Of a DNA stretch of 32,163 bases, positions 16,644 to 23,413 are shown one piece after another. Source of the DNA: Lutibacter sp. (GTDB lineage: Bacteria > Bacteroidota > Bacteroidia > Flavobacteriales > Flavobacteriaceae); assembly GCF_021647475.1 (NCBI RefSeq), contig NZ_JAKIUR010000036.1, forward strand, positions 1 to 32,163, written 5' to 3'. Below the pieces are notes generated by a model, which saw nothing but the letters and a program-made list of their open reading frames with translations, searched no databases and was not told the DNA's origin. The translations under genes were made by a program, and so were the position numbers. Positions within the stretch are counted from its first letter, which is position 1, and every line of letters starts with the position of its first letter.

Positions 16644-17360
16644 ATGAAATTAGACATTTTGGCAATAGGTGCTCACCCAGATGATGTTGAATTGGGTTGT
16701 GGAGCTAGCATCGCAAAAGAAATTAAATTAGGCAAAAAAGTTGGAATTTTAGATTTAACTCGTGGAGAATTAGGAACACGTGGTTCAGCTAAAATTAGAG
16801 CTATAGAGGCAAAAAATGCAGCTGAAATTTTGAATGTTGAAGTGCGTGAAAATTTAGGATTTCTAGATGGTTTTTTTACTAATGACAAAAAACATCAACT
16901 TGAAATAATAAAAATTATTCGAAAATATAAGCCTGAAATAGTACTGTGTAATGCTATTGATGACCGACATATTGATCATGGTAAAGGAAGTAAATTAGTT
17001 TCAGATGCTTGTTTTTTATCGGGGTTAATTAAAATTGAAACAAAATTAAATGATAAGTTACAACTTGCTTGGAGACCTAAACATGTTTACCATTATATAC
17101 AGTGGAAAAATATTGAGCCTGATTTTGTTGTAGATGTTTCTGGTTTTATGGATTTAAAAATTAAAGCAGTAAAAGCTTATAGTTCACAATTTTACAATCC
17201 TGAAAGTAAGGAAGCAATTTCACCAATTACCAGTAAAAACTTTTTAGAGAGTATTGAATATAGGGCGAAAGATTTAGGAAGATTAATTGGTGTTGATTAT
17301 GCAGAAGGCTTTACCACAGAACGTTATGTAGCTGTAAAATCTTTTGATAATTTAATTTAG
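16644..17360 (+). CDS. bshB1: Bacillithiol biosynthesis N-acetylglucosaminylmalate deacetylase BshB1
   Basis: This 238-residue zinc hydrolase of the LmbE/PIG-L family removes acetate from GlcNAc-malate to give GlcN-malate, the second step in making the thiol bacillithiol. Zinc-site motifs are AIGAHPDDVELGCG (7-20; His11, Asp13, Asp14) and DDRHIDHGKGS (106-116; His109, Asp111, His112). The DLTRGELGTRGS segment (37-48) and SSQF near residue 175 are typical of the BshB1 subgroup, which separates it from other LmbE proteins. The other bacillithiol genes are not in the window. tRNA-His follows 52 bp after the stop, from its own promoter. Confidence 0.93.
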   Translation: MKLDILAIGAHPDDVELGCGASIAKEIKLGKKVGILDLTRGELGTRGSAKIRAIEAKNAAEILNVEVRENLGFLDGFFTNDKKHQLEIIKIIRKYKPEIVLCNAIDDRHIDHGKGSKLVSDACFLSGLIKIETKLNDKLQLAWRPKHVYHYIQWKNIEPDFVVDVSGFMDLKIKAVKAYSSQFYNPESKEAISPITSKNFLESIEYRAKDLGRLIGVDYAEGFTTERYVAVKSFDNLI

Positions 17361-17368
17361 AAAAAGGT

Positions 17369-17398
17369 TTGTAAAAAAAAACAAATGTTTTACATTTG
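17369..17398 (+). promoter_or_regulatory. Promoter of tRNA-His
   Basis: TTG (17369-17371), a 19-base spacer and TACATTTG (17391-17398) form a consensus Bacteroidota promoter. Transcription should begin near 17403, about ten bases before the mature tRNA. Confidence 0.75.
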
Positions 17399-17412
17399 CA
17401 CTCCTAATAAAT

Positions 17413-17487
17413 GGTGATTGTAGCTCAGCTGGTTAGAGCGCCGGATTGTGGTTCCGGAGGTCGCCGGTTCGAAACCGGTCTTTCACC
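17413..17487 (+). tRNA. tRNA-His (anticodon GTG)
   Basis: All arms are visible. The D arm starts with TAGCTCAG. The anticodon stem is CCGGA/TCCGG (17441-17445 with 17453-17457), with anticodon GTG at 17448-17450. The T arm is GCCGG-TTCGAAA-CCGGT (17463-17479). An encoded extra G at 17413 faces the discriminator C at 17487, the G-1:C73 identity pair recognised by histidyl-tRNA synthetase. CCA is not encoded (CAA follows), so it must be added enzymatically. By my alignment, acceptor positions 17418 and 17419 (T,T) face T,T at 17481-17482, an unusual double U-U. Confidence 0.95.
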
Positions 17488-17495
17488 CAAAATAA

Positions 17496-17524
17496 AAGCT
17501 TCTCTTAATTGAGAGGCTTTTTTT
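17496..17524 (+). terminator. Terminator after tRNA-His
   Basis: The stem AAGCTTCTC/GAGAGGCTT (one G-U pair) has a TTAATT loop and is followed by a T run, 8 bases past the tRNA. Confidence 0.8.
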
Positions 17525-17721
17525 GTTTAATTTATTTTAAATCAATAGTTTACTCATTTTGTTTTAATTTATTTTTATTGTAATTTTATATTGATATTAA
17601 AAATCAAGGATCATTACCCAATTAATTCTTGGTTTGGCACTAGTAATTACTCACAAATAAATTACTGGTCTTACTTATTTTATTAATTATATAATCCCAA
17701 TTTAATTTAAAATATTTAAAA

Positions 17722-18462
17722 ATGAACTTTACAATGTTGTTTTTCGTCCTATTTATACTCTTTTTATTTAGTGGAATTCGGATTATTTATGAATATAAAA
17801 GAGGTTTGAAATTTAGATTTGGAAAATATATATCAACTTTAAAACCAGGTTTTAGGTGGATTATTCCCGTTGTTGAAACCATTCAAATTGTTGATATAAG
17901 AGTAATCACAATAAATATTGTATCTCAGGAAGTTATGACTTCAGATAATGTTCCTTGCAGTATTGATGGGGTAGTGTTTTTCAAAATTAATAATCCAGAA
18001 AAAGCAATTTTAGAGGTCGAAGAATATATGTTTGCAATAAACCAATTATCACAAGCTGCACTTAGAGATGTTTGTGGAAAGGTTGAATTAGATATCATTT
18101 TATCTAAACGAGAAGAAATGGGTAAAAATATAAAAATGATAGTTGATTTAGAAACAAATCATTGGGGTATTGAGATTATAGATGTAAAAGTAAAAGATAT
18201 TCAGTTACCTGAAAACATGAAACGTATGATGGCAAGTCAAGCGGAAGCTGAACGCTCAAGAAGAGCAAGAATTATTTTAGCAAAAGCTGAAGAACAAGCT
18301 GCGGCAGCATTATTGAAAGCAGGTAAAATAATTGATAAATCACCATCAGCAATAAAATTGAGATTATATCAAACACTGGCTAATATTGCTTCAGAAAAAA
18401 ATTCAACCATTGTTTTTCCATTTCCTGAAGAAGCTTTAACAAGAAAACTAAAAGAGAAATAA
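17722..18462 (+). CDS. Stomatin/slipin-like SPFH-domain membrane protein
   Basis: This 246-residue protein has one N-terminal membrane segment (about 4-22) followed by an SPFH/band-7 domain. Visible family motifs are GIRIIYEYKRGLKFRFGKY, LKPGFRWIIPVVETI and DIRVITINIVSQEVMTSDNVPC. ALRDVCGKVELDIILSKREE comes next, and an Ala/Glu-rich helix (SQAEAERSRRARIILAKAEEQAAAALLKA) closes the domain. Stomatin-like proteins form membrane-bound rings and scaffold or regulate membrane proteases and channels. A partner NfeD or protease gene, common beside prokaryotic stomatins, is not present. The 197-bp spacer upstream holds the tRNA terminator and a weak inverted repeat, AGTAATT/AATTACT (17642-17667). Confidence 0.9.
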   Translation: MNFTMLFFVLFILFLFSGIRIIYEYKRGLKFRFGKYISTLKPGFRWIIPVVETIQIVDIRVITINIVSQEVMTSDNVPCSIDGVVFFKINNPEKAILEVEEYMFAINQLSQAALRDVCGKVELDIILSKREEMGKNIKMIVDLETNHWGIEIIDVKVKDIQLPENMKRMMASQAEAERSRRARIILAKAEEQAAAALLKAGKIIDKSPSAIKLRLYQTLANIASEKNSTIVFPFPEEALTRKLKEK

Positions 18463-18477
18463 GTTGATTTAAAAATA

Positions 18478-21261
18478 TTAACTCAATTTCTCTGCTAAAA
18501 AAGGTGCGGTGTATGAATTTTTGCAGTGAATTAAATCTTCTGGAGTTCCTTCAAAAATTAAACTTCCTCCTTTTTTACCACCTTCTTTTCCTAGGTCGAT
18601 AATATAATCAGCACATTTAATTAGTTCAATATTATGTTCAATTACTATAATTGAATGTCCGTTTTTAATAAGTGCATTAAACGATTTTATTAATTTGTTG
18701 ATGTCGTGAAAATGCAATCCTGTGGTTGGCTCATCAAAAATAAATAGGGACTTACTTTGCCGGTTACCTTTAACTAAAAAAGAAGCTAGTTTAAGGCGTT
18801 GTGCTTCACCACCTGAAAGGGTAGAAGAAGATTGACCAAGAGTGATATATCCTAAACCAACATCTTGTAAGGGCTGTAATTTTTTAACTATTTTAGATTC
18901 GCCGTGTGCTGCAAAAAAATCAATGGCATCATCAACGGTTGAATTTAAAATATCACTAATATTTTTACCTTGAAATTTAACTTCTAAAATTTCTTTTTTG
19001 AAACGTTTGCCTTTACAAGCTTCGCATTCCAAATGAACATCAGCCATAAATTGCATTTCAATAGTAACTTCACCTTCTCCTTTGCAAACTTCACATCTGC
19101 CACCTTCTACATTAAATGAGAAGTGTTTTGGTTGGTAGTTTCTAATTTTCGATAATTTTTCATGTGTAAATAAATTTCTGATATCATCATACACTTTTAA
19201 ATAGGTTACTGCATTTGATCTACTAGATCTTCCAATAGGATTTTGATTGATGAATTCAATTACTTCAATTTGGTTTAAATCGCCTTCTAATTTTGTAAAC
19301 TGACCTGCTTTTTCGCCATAACCGCCAATGTGTTTTTGCATAGCAGGATATAATATATTTTTAACTAAAGTACTTTTTCCACTTCCTGAAACTCCAGTAA
19401 TCATAGTCAAAGTATTTAAAGGAAATGTTACATCAATGTTTTTTAAATTATGCTCACGAGCTCCTATAACTTTAATAAATTTAGTTAAAGTTCTTCTTTT
19501 TTTTGGAATTTCTATTTTTAATGTTCCATTTAAATATTTGGCTGTTAATGAATTTGATTTTAAAATGTCATTAAAACTTCCTTCAGCTACAATATTTCCT
19601 CCGTGCGTACCTGCTTCAGGACCAATATCAATAATAACATCGGCTGCTTTCATAATATCTTCATCGTGTTCAACAACAATTACCGTATTACCTAAATCGC
19701 GCAAATCTTTTAACACTTTTATCAAGCGTTGCGTATCTTTTGGATGCAGACCAATGCTTGGTTCATCTAAAATATACATGGAGCCAACTAAACTACTACC
19801 TAATGACGTTGCTAAATTAATTCGCTGACTTTCACCACCAGAAAGTGTGTTTGAAGTTCGGTTTAATGTTAAATAATTGAGCCCAACATTGTTTAAAAAG
19901 GTTAATCTATTGTTTATTTCAACCAATAATCTTTTTGCTATTTTTTGATTATGTTCAGATAATTTAAGGTTTTTAAAGAAAATAATAAGTTCATCTATTG
20001 GCAAATCAACTAAATCACTAATATTTTTATCAGTAATTTTTACATAATTAGCTTCTTCTCTTAAGCGTTTACCATTACAAACTGGGCATTTTGTTTTACC
20101 TCTGTACCTAGAAAGCATAACACGATATTGTATTTTATAACTTTTTGCTTCTAAATGTTTAAAAAAATGGGAGATTCCTTTAAAAGATTTGTTTCCGTTC
20201 CAAACTAATTGTTTTTGTTCTTCAGATAATTGAAACCAAGGTTTATGAATGGGAATATCAAATTTATATGCATTATTAATTAAATCGTCTTTATATTTTT
20301 TAAAAGTATCAGATTTCCAAGGTAAAATTGCATTTTCAAAGATTGATAGTGCTGTATTTGGGATTACTAAATCTTCATCAATACCTATAATATTACCGTA
20401 GCCTTCACATTTTTTACAGGCTCCATAAGGATTATTAAAACTAAATAAATGTACGTTTGGTTCTAAAAATTGAATGCCATCAAGTTCAAATTTATTATTA
20501 AATACGGTTTGTTTATTGGTGGCAATAGCTTCAATAATGCAAGTTCCTTTGCCTTCAAAAAAAGCAATTTGCACTGCATCACCTAATCGATTATAAAAAT
20601 CTTCATCTTTTTTTACTATAATTCGGTCAACTACCAAATAAAAATTATGATTAATAGTAGAATTTATTTCATCAATTCTAAGAATTTCATTTTTATATTT
20701 AATTCTGGCATAGCCTTGTTGTGCTAAAATTTTCAAAGTTTGCGTTACGCTTCTTTTGCTAGGAATATGAACAGGAGCAAGCAATAAAAGTTTAGTATTT
20801 TCCTCAATATTTTTTACAAAATTTAGAACATCGGTTACGGTATGTTTTTTTACTTTTTTACCAGAAATAGGAGAGTAGGTTTCTCCAATTCTAGCAAATA
20901 GTAATTTTAAATAGTCATAAATTTCAGTAGAAGTGCCTACCGTTGAACGGGGATTGGTAGAGTTTACTTTTTGCTCAATAGCAATTGCAGGAGCAATTCC
21001 TTTAATATAATCTACTTTTGGCTTGTTTAATTTTCCTAAAAATTGACGTGCATAAGATGATAAACTCTCTACGTATCTACGCTGACCTTCAGCAAATAAG
21101 GTGTCAAAAGCTAAGCTAGATTTACCAGAACCTGATAATCCTGTAATTACTACTAATTTATTTCTAGGAATGGCAACATCAATATTTTTTAAATTATGAA
21201 GTTTTGCTCCTTTTATTAAAATATTTTTTTTTGGACTTAAAGCTGCTATATTTTGTGTCAT
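18478..21261 (-). CDS. uvrA: Excinuclease ABC subunit A
   Basis: This 927-residue damage sensor of nucleotide excision repair loads UvrB at lesions. ATPase I has Walker A GLSGSGKSS (41-49) and signature LSGGESQRINLA. ATPase II has GVSGSGKST and LSGGEAQRLKLAS. The C-terminal zinc module is intact: CEVCKGEG, then CEACKGKR. The first zinc module, in the insertion before FSFNNPYGACKKCEGYG, has lost its leading CxxC and reads FELDGIQFLEPN there. I recall the same state from other Bacteroidota UvrA proteins, so it is probably a lineage trait. The gene stands alone and converges on the stomatin gene with a 15-bp gap. Confidence 0.96.
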   Translation of the reverse strand: MTQNIAALSPKKNILIKGAKLHNLKNIDVAIPRNKLVVITGLSGSGKSSLAFDTLFAEGQRRYVESLSSYARQFLGKLNKPKVDYIKGIAPAIAIEQKVNSTNPRSTVGTSTEIYDYLKLLFARIGETYSPISGKKVKKHTVTDVLNFVKNIEENTKLLLLAPVHIPSKRSVTQTLKILAQQGYARIKYKNEILRIDEINSTINHNFYLVVDRIIVKKDEDFYNRLGDAVQIAFFEGKGTCIIEAIATNKQTVFNNKFELDGIQFLEPNVHLFSFNNPYGACKKCEGYGNIIGIDEDLVIPNTALSIFENAILPWKSDTFKKYKDDLINNAYKFDIPIHKPWFQLSEEQKQLVWNGNKSFKGISHFFKHLEAKSYKIQYRVMLSRYRGKTKCPVCNGKRLREEANYVKITDKNISDLVDLPIDELIIFFKNLKLSEHNQKIAKRLLVEINNRLTFLNNVGLNYLTLNRTSNTLSGGESQRINLATSLGSSLVGSMYILDEPSIGLHPKDTQRLIKVLKDLRDLGNTVIVVEHDEDIMKAADVIIDIGPEAGTHGGNIVAEGSFNDILKSNSLTAKYLNGTLKIEIPKKRRTLTKFIKVIGAREHNLKNIDVTFPLNTLTMITGVSGSGKSTLVKNILYPAMQKHIGGYGEKAGQFTKLEGDLNQIEVIEFINQNPIGRSSRSNAVTYLKVYDDIRNLFTHEKLSKIRNYQPKHFSFNVEGGRCEVCKGEGEVTIEMQFMADVHLECEACKGKRFKKEILEVKFQGKNISDILNSTVDDAIDFFAAHGESKIVKKLQPLQDVGLGYITLGQSSSTLSGGEAQRLKLASFLVKGNRQSKSLFIFDEPTTGLHFHDINKLIKSFNALIKNGHSIIVIEHNIELIKCADYIIDLGKEGGKKGGSLIFEGTPEDLIHCKNSYTAPFLAEKLS

Positions 21262-21286
21262 TGTTGTCTTAAAAAACGAATAAATG

Positions 21287-21294
21287 CAAAGGTA
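21287..21294 (-). promoter_or_regulatory. -7 promoter element for uvrA
   Basis: TACCTTTG on the minus strand matches TAnnTTTG, 25 bases before the ATG at 21261. I found no SOS-box-like palindrome next to it. Confidence 0.5.
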
Positions 21295-21471
21295 CTCACA
21301 ATAAATTAATTTTTAACTAAATGATTATGTGTAAAATAAATTTGTATTTGTGAAAAAAATATAGCATATTTGAAATCTCATTTAAAAACAAAAGAACGCC
21401 TATACTACAATATTACTTTTTATAAATTAAAATAGAGACAAACATTTTTAACCCCTAAATGTATTTCAATT

Positions 21472-22059
21472 ATGAAAAGTACACAATTACCTGATGGCGT
21501 ATTAGTTAGCAATTACATTGATGGTCATGAAAAATCTTTAGAGATTTTAATATACCGACATAAACAACGAATTTTTAGTTTTATTTTATCTAAAATATTA
21601 AATAAAGATATCGCTGAAGATATTTTTCAAGATACTTTTATTAAAGTAATTAAAACTTTAAAAAAAGGAAGATACAATGAAGAAGGTAAATTTTTACCTT
21701 GGGTAATGCGTATTGCTCATAATTTAGTTATTGACCATTTTAGGCGTTCAAAAAGAATTCCTACAATTACTAATACTGATGATTTTGATATTTTTTCTAT
21801 CATTAGTGATGATGTTTTAAATGCTGAAAATCAAATAATTAAATCGCAAATATTAGATGATGTAAAAGATTTAATTGAAGAGTTACCTGAAGATCAAAAA
21901 GAAGTTTTAGTTATGCGAATGTATAAAGATATGAGCTTTAAAGAAATTTCTGAATGTACTAATGTAAGCATAAATACTGCTTTGGGAAGAATGCGATATG
22001 CACTTATTAATTTGAGAAAATTAATTGAAAAGCATCAAATTATTTTATTAAGTTCTTAA
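21472..22059 (+). CDS. ECF-type RNA polymerase sigma factor
   Basis: This 195-residue sigma-70 family protein contains only regions 2 and 4, as in the extracytoplasmic-function group. Region 2 shows LIYRHKQRIFSFILSKI and DIAEDIFQDTFIKVIK (about 24-65), with the -10 recognition helix WVMRIAHNLVIDHFRR (about 82-97). Region 4 shows LPEDQKEVLVMRMYKDMSFKEIS and the helix-turn-helix NTALGRMRYALINLRKLI (about 168-185). No classical membrane anti-sigma gene follows. Instead a 45-residue ORF lies 53 bp downstream in the same transcript, and the unit ends at the terminator at 22261. That small product is a candidate regulator. Confidence 0.92.
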   Translation: MKSTQLPDGVLVSNYIDGHEKSLEILIYRHKQRIFSFILSKILNKDIAEDIFQDTFIKVIKTLKKGRYNEEGKFLPWVMRIAHNLVIDHFRRSKRIPTITNTDDFDIFSIISDDVLNAENQIIKSQILDDVKDLIEELPEDQKEVLVMRMYKDMSFKEISECTNVSINTALGRMRYALINLRKLIEKHQIILLSS

Positions 22060-22112
22060 AAAAAATACTAAAAGTAAATTTTTATCGTTAGCATATTATA
22101 AACTAATAATAT

Positions 22113-22250
22113 ATGATGAAACTTTACTCTGAAAAGACTCCTGTTAAGGAGCAACCAAGCGAAGAAATAATTCAATATTTGCTCAATTACTCTAAGCAAT
22201 TACGAGTAGTTAAAACCAACTTAAACTATATTGAATTACATTTGAATTAA
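22113..22250 (+). CDS. Small 45-residue protein downstream of the sigma factor
   Basis: The ORF runs from ATG at 22113 to TAA at 22248-22250. It encodes MMKLYSEKTPVKEQPSEEII, then QYLLNYSKQLRVVKTNLNYI and ELHLN. It lies between the ECF sigma gene and their shared terminator, with no signal peptide or membrane segment. Codon use matches its neighbours. I recall similar short proteins with the YSEKTPVxEQPSxEIIxxLLNYSKxLRV pattern next to this sigma factor in other flavobacteria, which supports a real gene; that is memory, not a search result. The second Met (22116) is an equally possible start. Function is unknown; a small anti-sigma or co-regulator would fit the position. Confidence 0.75.
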   Translation: MMKLYSEKTPVKEQPSEEIIQYLLNYSKQLRVVKTNLNYIELHLN

Positions 22251-22260
22251 TGTTCTTTTT

Positions 22261-22292
22261 AACCCATTTTACTAGCTAAAATGGGTTTTTTA
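22261..22292 (+). terminator. Terminator of the sigma factor-small protein operon
   Basis: A perfect 10-bp stem AACCCATTTT/AAAATGGGTT (22261-22270 with 22278-22287) has a seven-base loop and is followed by a T run. The T run overlaps the stop codon of the convergent nth gene. Confidence 0.85.
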
Positions 22293-22925
22293 TTTTAGTA
22301 AAGATTTTCTGCCAATTGTTTTTGTAATAATATCTTTTTCTATATTCCAGCCACGAGCTGGAGAATATTCTCTACCATAATATATTATTTGTAAGTGCAA
22401 TTTGTTCCAAAGTTTTTTAGGAAATAGTCGTTTTGCATCTTTTTCAGTTTGTTTTACATTTTTACCATTACTTAAATTCCATCGATACATTAGTCTGTGA
22501 ATATGTGTATCCACAGGAAAAGCAGGAACTCCAAAAGCTTGGCTCATTACTACACTCGCAGTTTTATGACCAACAGAAGGTAATGCTTCTAAATCTTTAA
22601 ATGTTTGTGGAACTTTTCCATTAAATTTTTCAACTATTATTTTTGATAACCCATAAATTCCTTTTGATTTCATAGGAGATAGTCCAACGGGTTTTATAAT
22701 TTCTCTAATTTCTTCAACGCTAAGTTTAATCATATCATACGGATTATCAGCTTTAGCAAATAACAGTGGAGTTATGGTATTTACCCTTGCATCAGTACTT
22801 TGCGCTGAAAGAACAACTGCTATTAATAACGTAAAAGGATCTTTATGTTTTAAAGGAATTGGAACTTCTGGATATAATTTTTCTAAGGTGTCAATTACAA
22901 ATTGAGCGCTTTCTTTTTTGGTCAT
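22290..22925 (-). CDS. nth: Endonuclease III-type DNA glycosylase lacking the iron-sulfur cluster
   Basis: This 211-residue base-excision glycosylase/AP lyase acts on oxidised pyrimidines. The helix-hairpin-helix motif is LPSVGHKTASVVM (115-127) with catalytic Lys121. The catalytic Asp is Asp139 in PVDTHIHR, and SAQSTDARVN (40-49) is conserved. The C-terminal [4Fe-4S] loop of classical Nth (C-x6-C-x2-C-x5-C) is absent: after IIYYGREYSPARGWN the chain ends in helix, and the whole protein has no cysteine. I recall the same C-terminus in other flavobacteria, so this is a natural variant rather than damage. It faces the peroxiredoxin gene divergently across 35 bp. Confidence 0.93.
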   Translation of the reverse strand: MTKKESAQFVIDTLEKLYPEVPIPLKHKDPFTLLIAVVLSAQSTDARVNTITPLLFAKADNPYDMIKLSVEEIREIIKPVGLSPMKSKGIYGLSKIIVEKFNGKVPQTFKDLEALPSVGHKTASVVMSQAFGVPAFPVDTHIHRLMYRWNLSNGKNVKQTEKDAKRLFPKKLWNKLHLQIIYYGREYSPARGWNIEKDIITKTIGRKSLLK

Positions 22926-22960
22926 TTTTAGTATCTTTACAAAAAGCTAAAATACAAATT

Positions 22961-23413
22961 ATGATAACATTAAAAGTAGGAGATAAAGCACCAAATTTTA
23001 AAGCGTTGGATCAGCAAGGGAATACTATACAATTAGATAATTTTAAGGGCAAAAAATTAGTATTGTTTTTTTATCCAAAGGCAAGTACGCCAGGTTGTAC
23101 TATGGAAGCTTGTAATTTACGTGATAACTATCAACAATTTTTAGCAAAAGGTTATGAAGTTTTAGGCGTAAGTGCCGATTCGGCAAAACGTCAACAAAAT
23201 TTTATAACTAAGAATGAATTGCCTTTTCCATTGTTAGCAGATAAAGATAAAAAAGTTATTAATGCGTTTGGAGTTTGGGGTCCTAAAAAATTTATGGGAA
23301 GAGAATATGATGGAATTCACAGAACTACATTTGTTATTAATGAAAAAGGTATTATTGAAGATGTAATAACTAAAGTAAAAACTAAAGAACATACGAGTCA
23401 AATTTTAAAATAA
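22961..23413 (+). CDS. bcp: Thioredoxin-dependent thiol peroxidase (Bcp/PrxQ-type peroxiredoxin)
   Basis: This is a 150-residue peroxiredoxin reducing H2O2 and organic hydroperoxides with thioredoxin-type donors. The motif FFYPKASTPGCTMEACNLRDNY carries peroxidatic Cys46 and resolving Cys51, spaced five apart as in atypical two-cysteine Bcp/PrxQ. The open frame extends upstream to 22859, but that part is antisense to nth. The ATG at 22961 gives the standard N-terminus (ITLKVGDKAPNF), so it is chosen. A near-consensus -7, TATCTTTA, lies at 22932-22939. The stop codon abuts the stop of the convergent TonB-receptor gene with no spacer. Confidence 0.94.
   Translation: MITLKVGDKAPNFKALDQQGNTIQLDNFKGKKLVLFFYPKASTPGCTMEACNLRDNYQQFLAKGYEVLGVSADSAKRQQNFITKNELPFPLLADKDKKVINAFGVWGPKKFMGREYDGIHRTTFVINEKGIIEDVITKVKTKEHTSQILK

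Noticed and set aside
17633..17640. TTTGGCAC before the stomatin gene as a possible sigma-54 promoter
   Set aside because: The TTGC half at the fixed spacing is missing, so only one half of the consensus is present.
19328..19828. Long plus-strand open frame of 166 codons inside uvrA
   Set aside because: It is antisense to a clearly conserved part of uvrA. Its translation has shadow-type composition with no recognisable motif.
22859..22960. Upstream extension of the peroxiredoxin reading frame
   Set aside because: It lies antisense to nth and adds 34 residues unrelated to the family. The ATG at 22961 gives the standard N-terminus.
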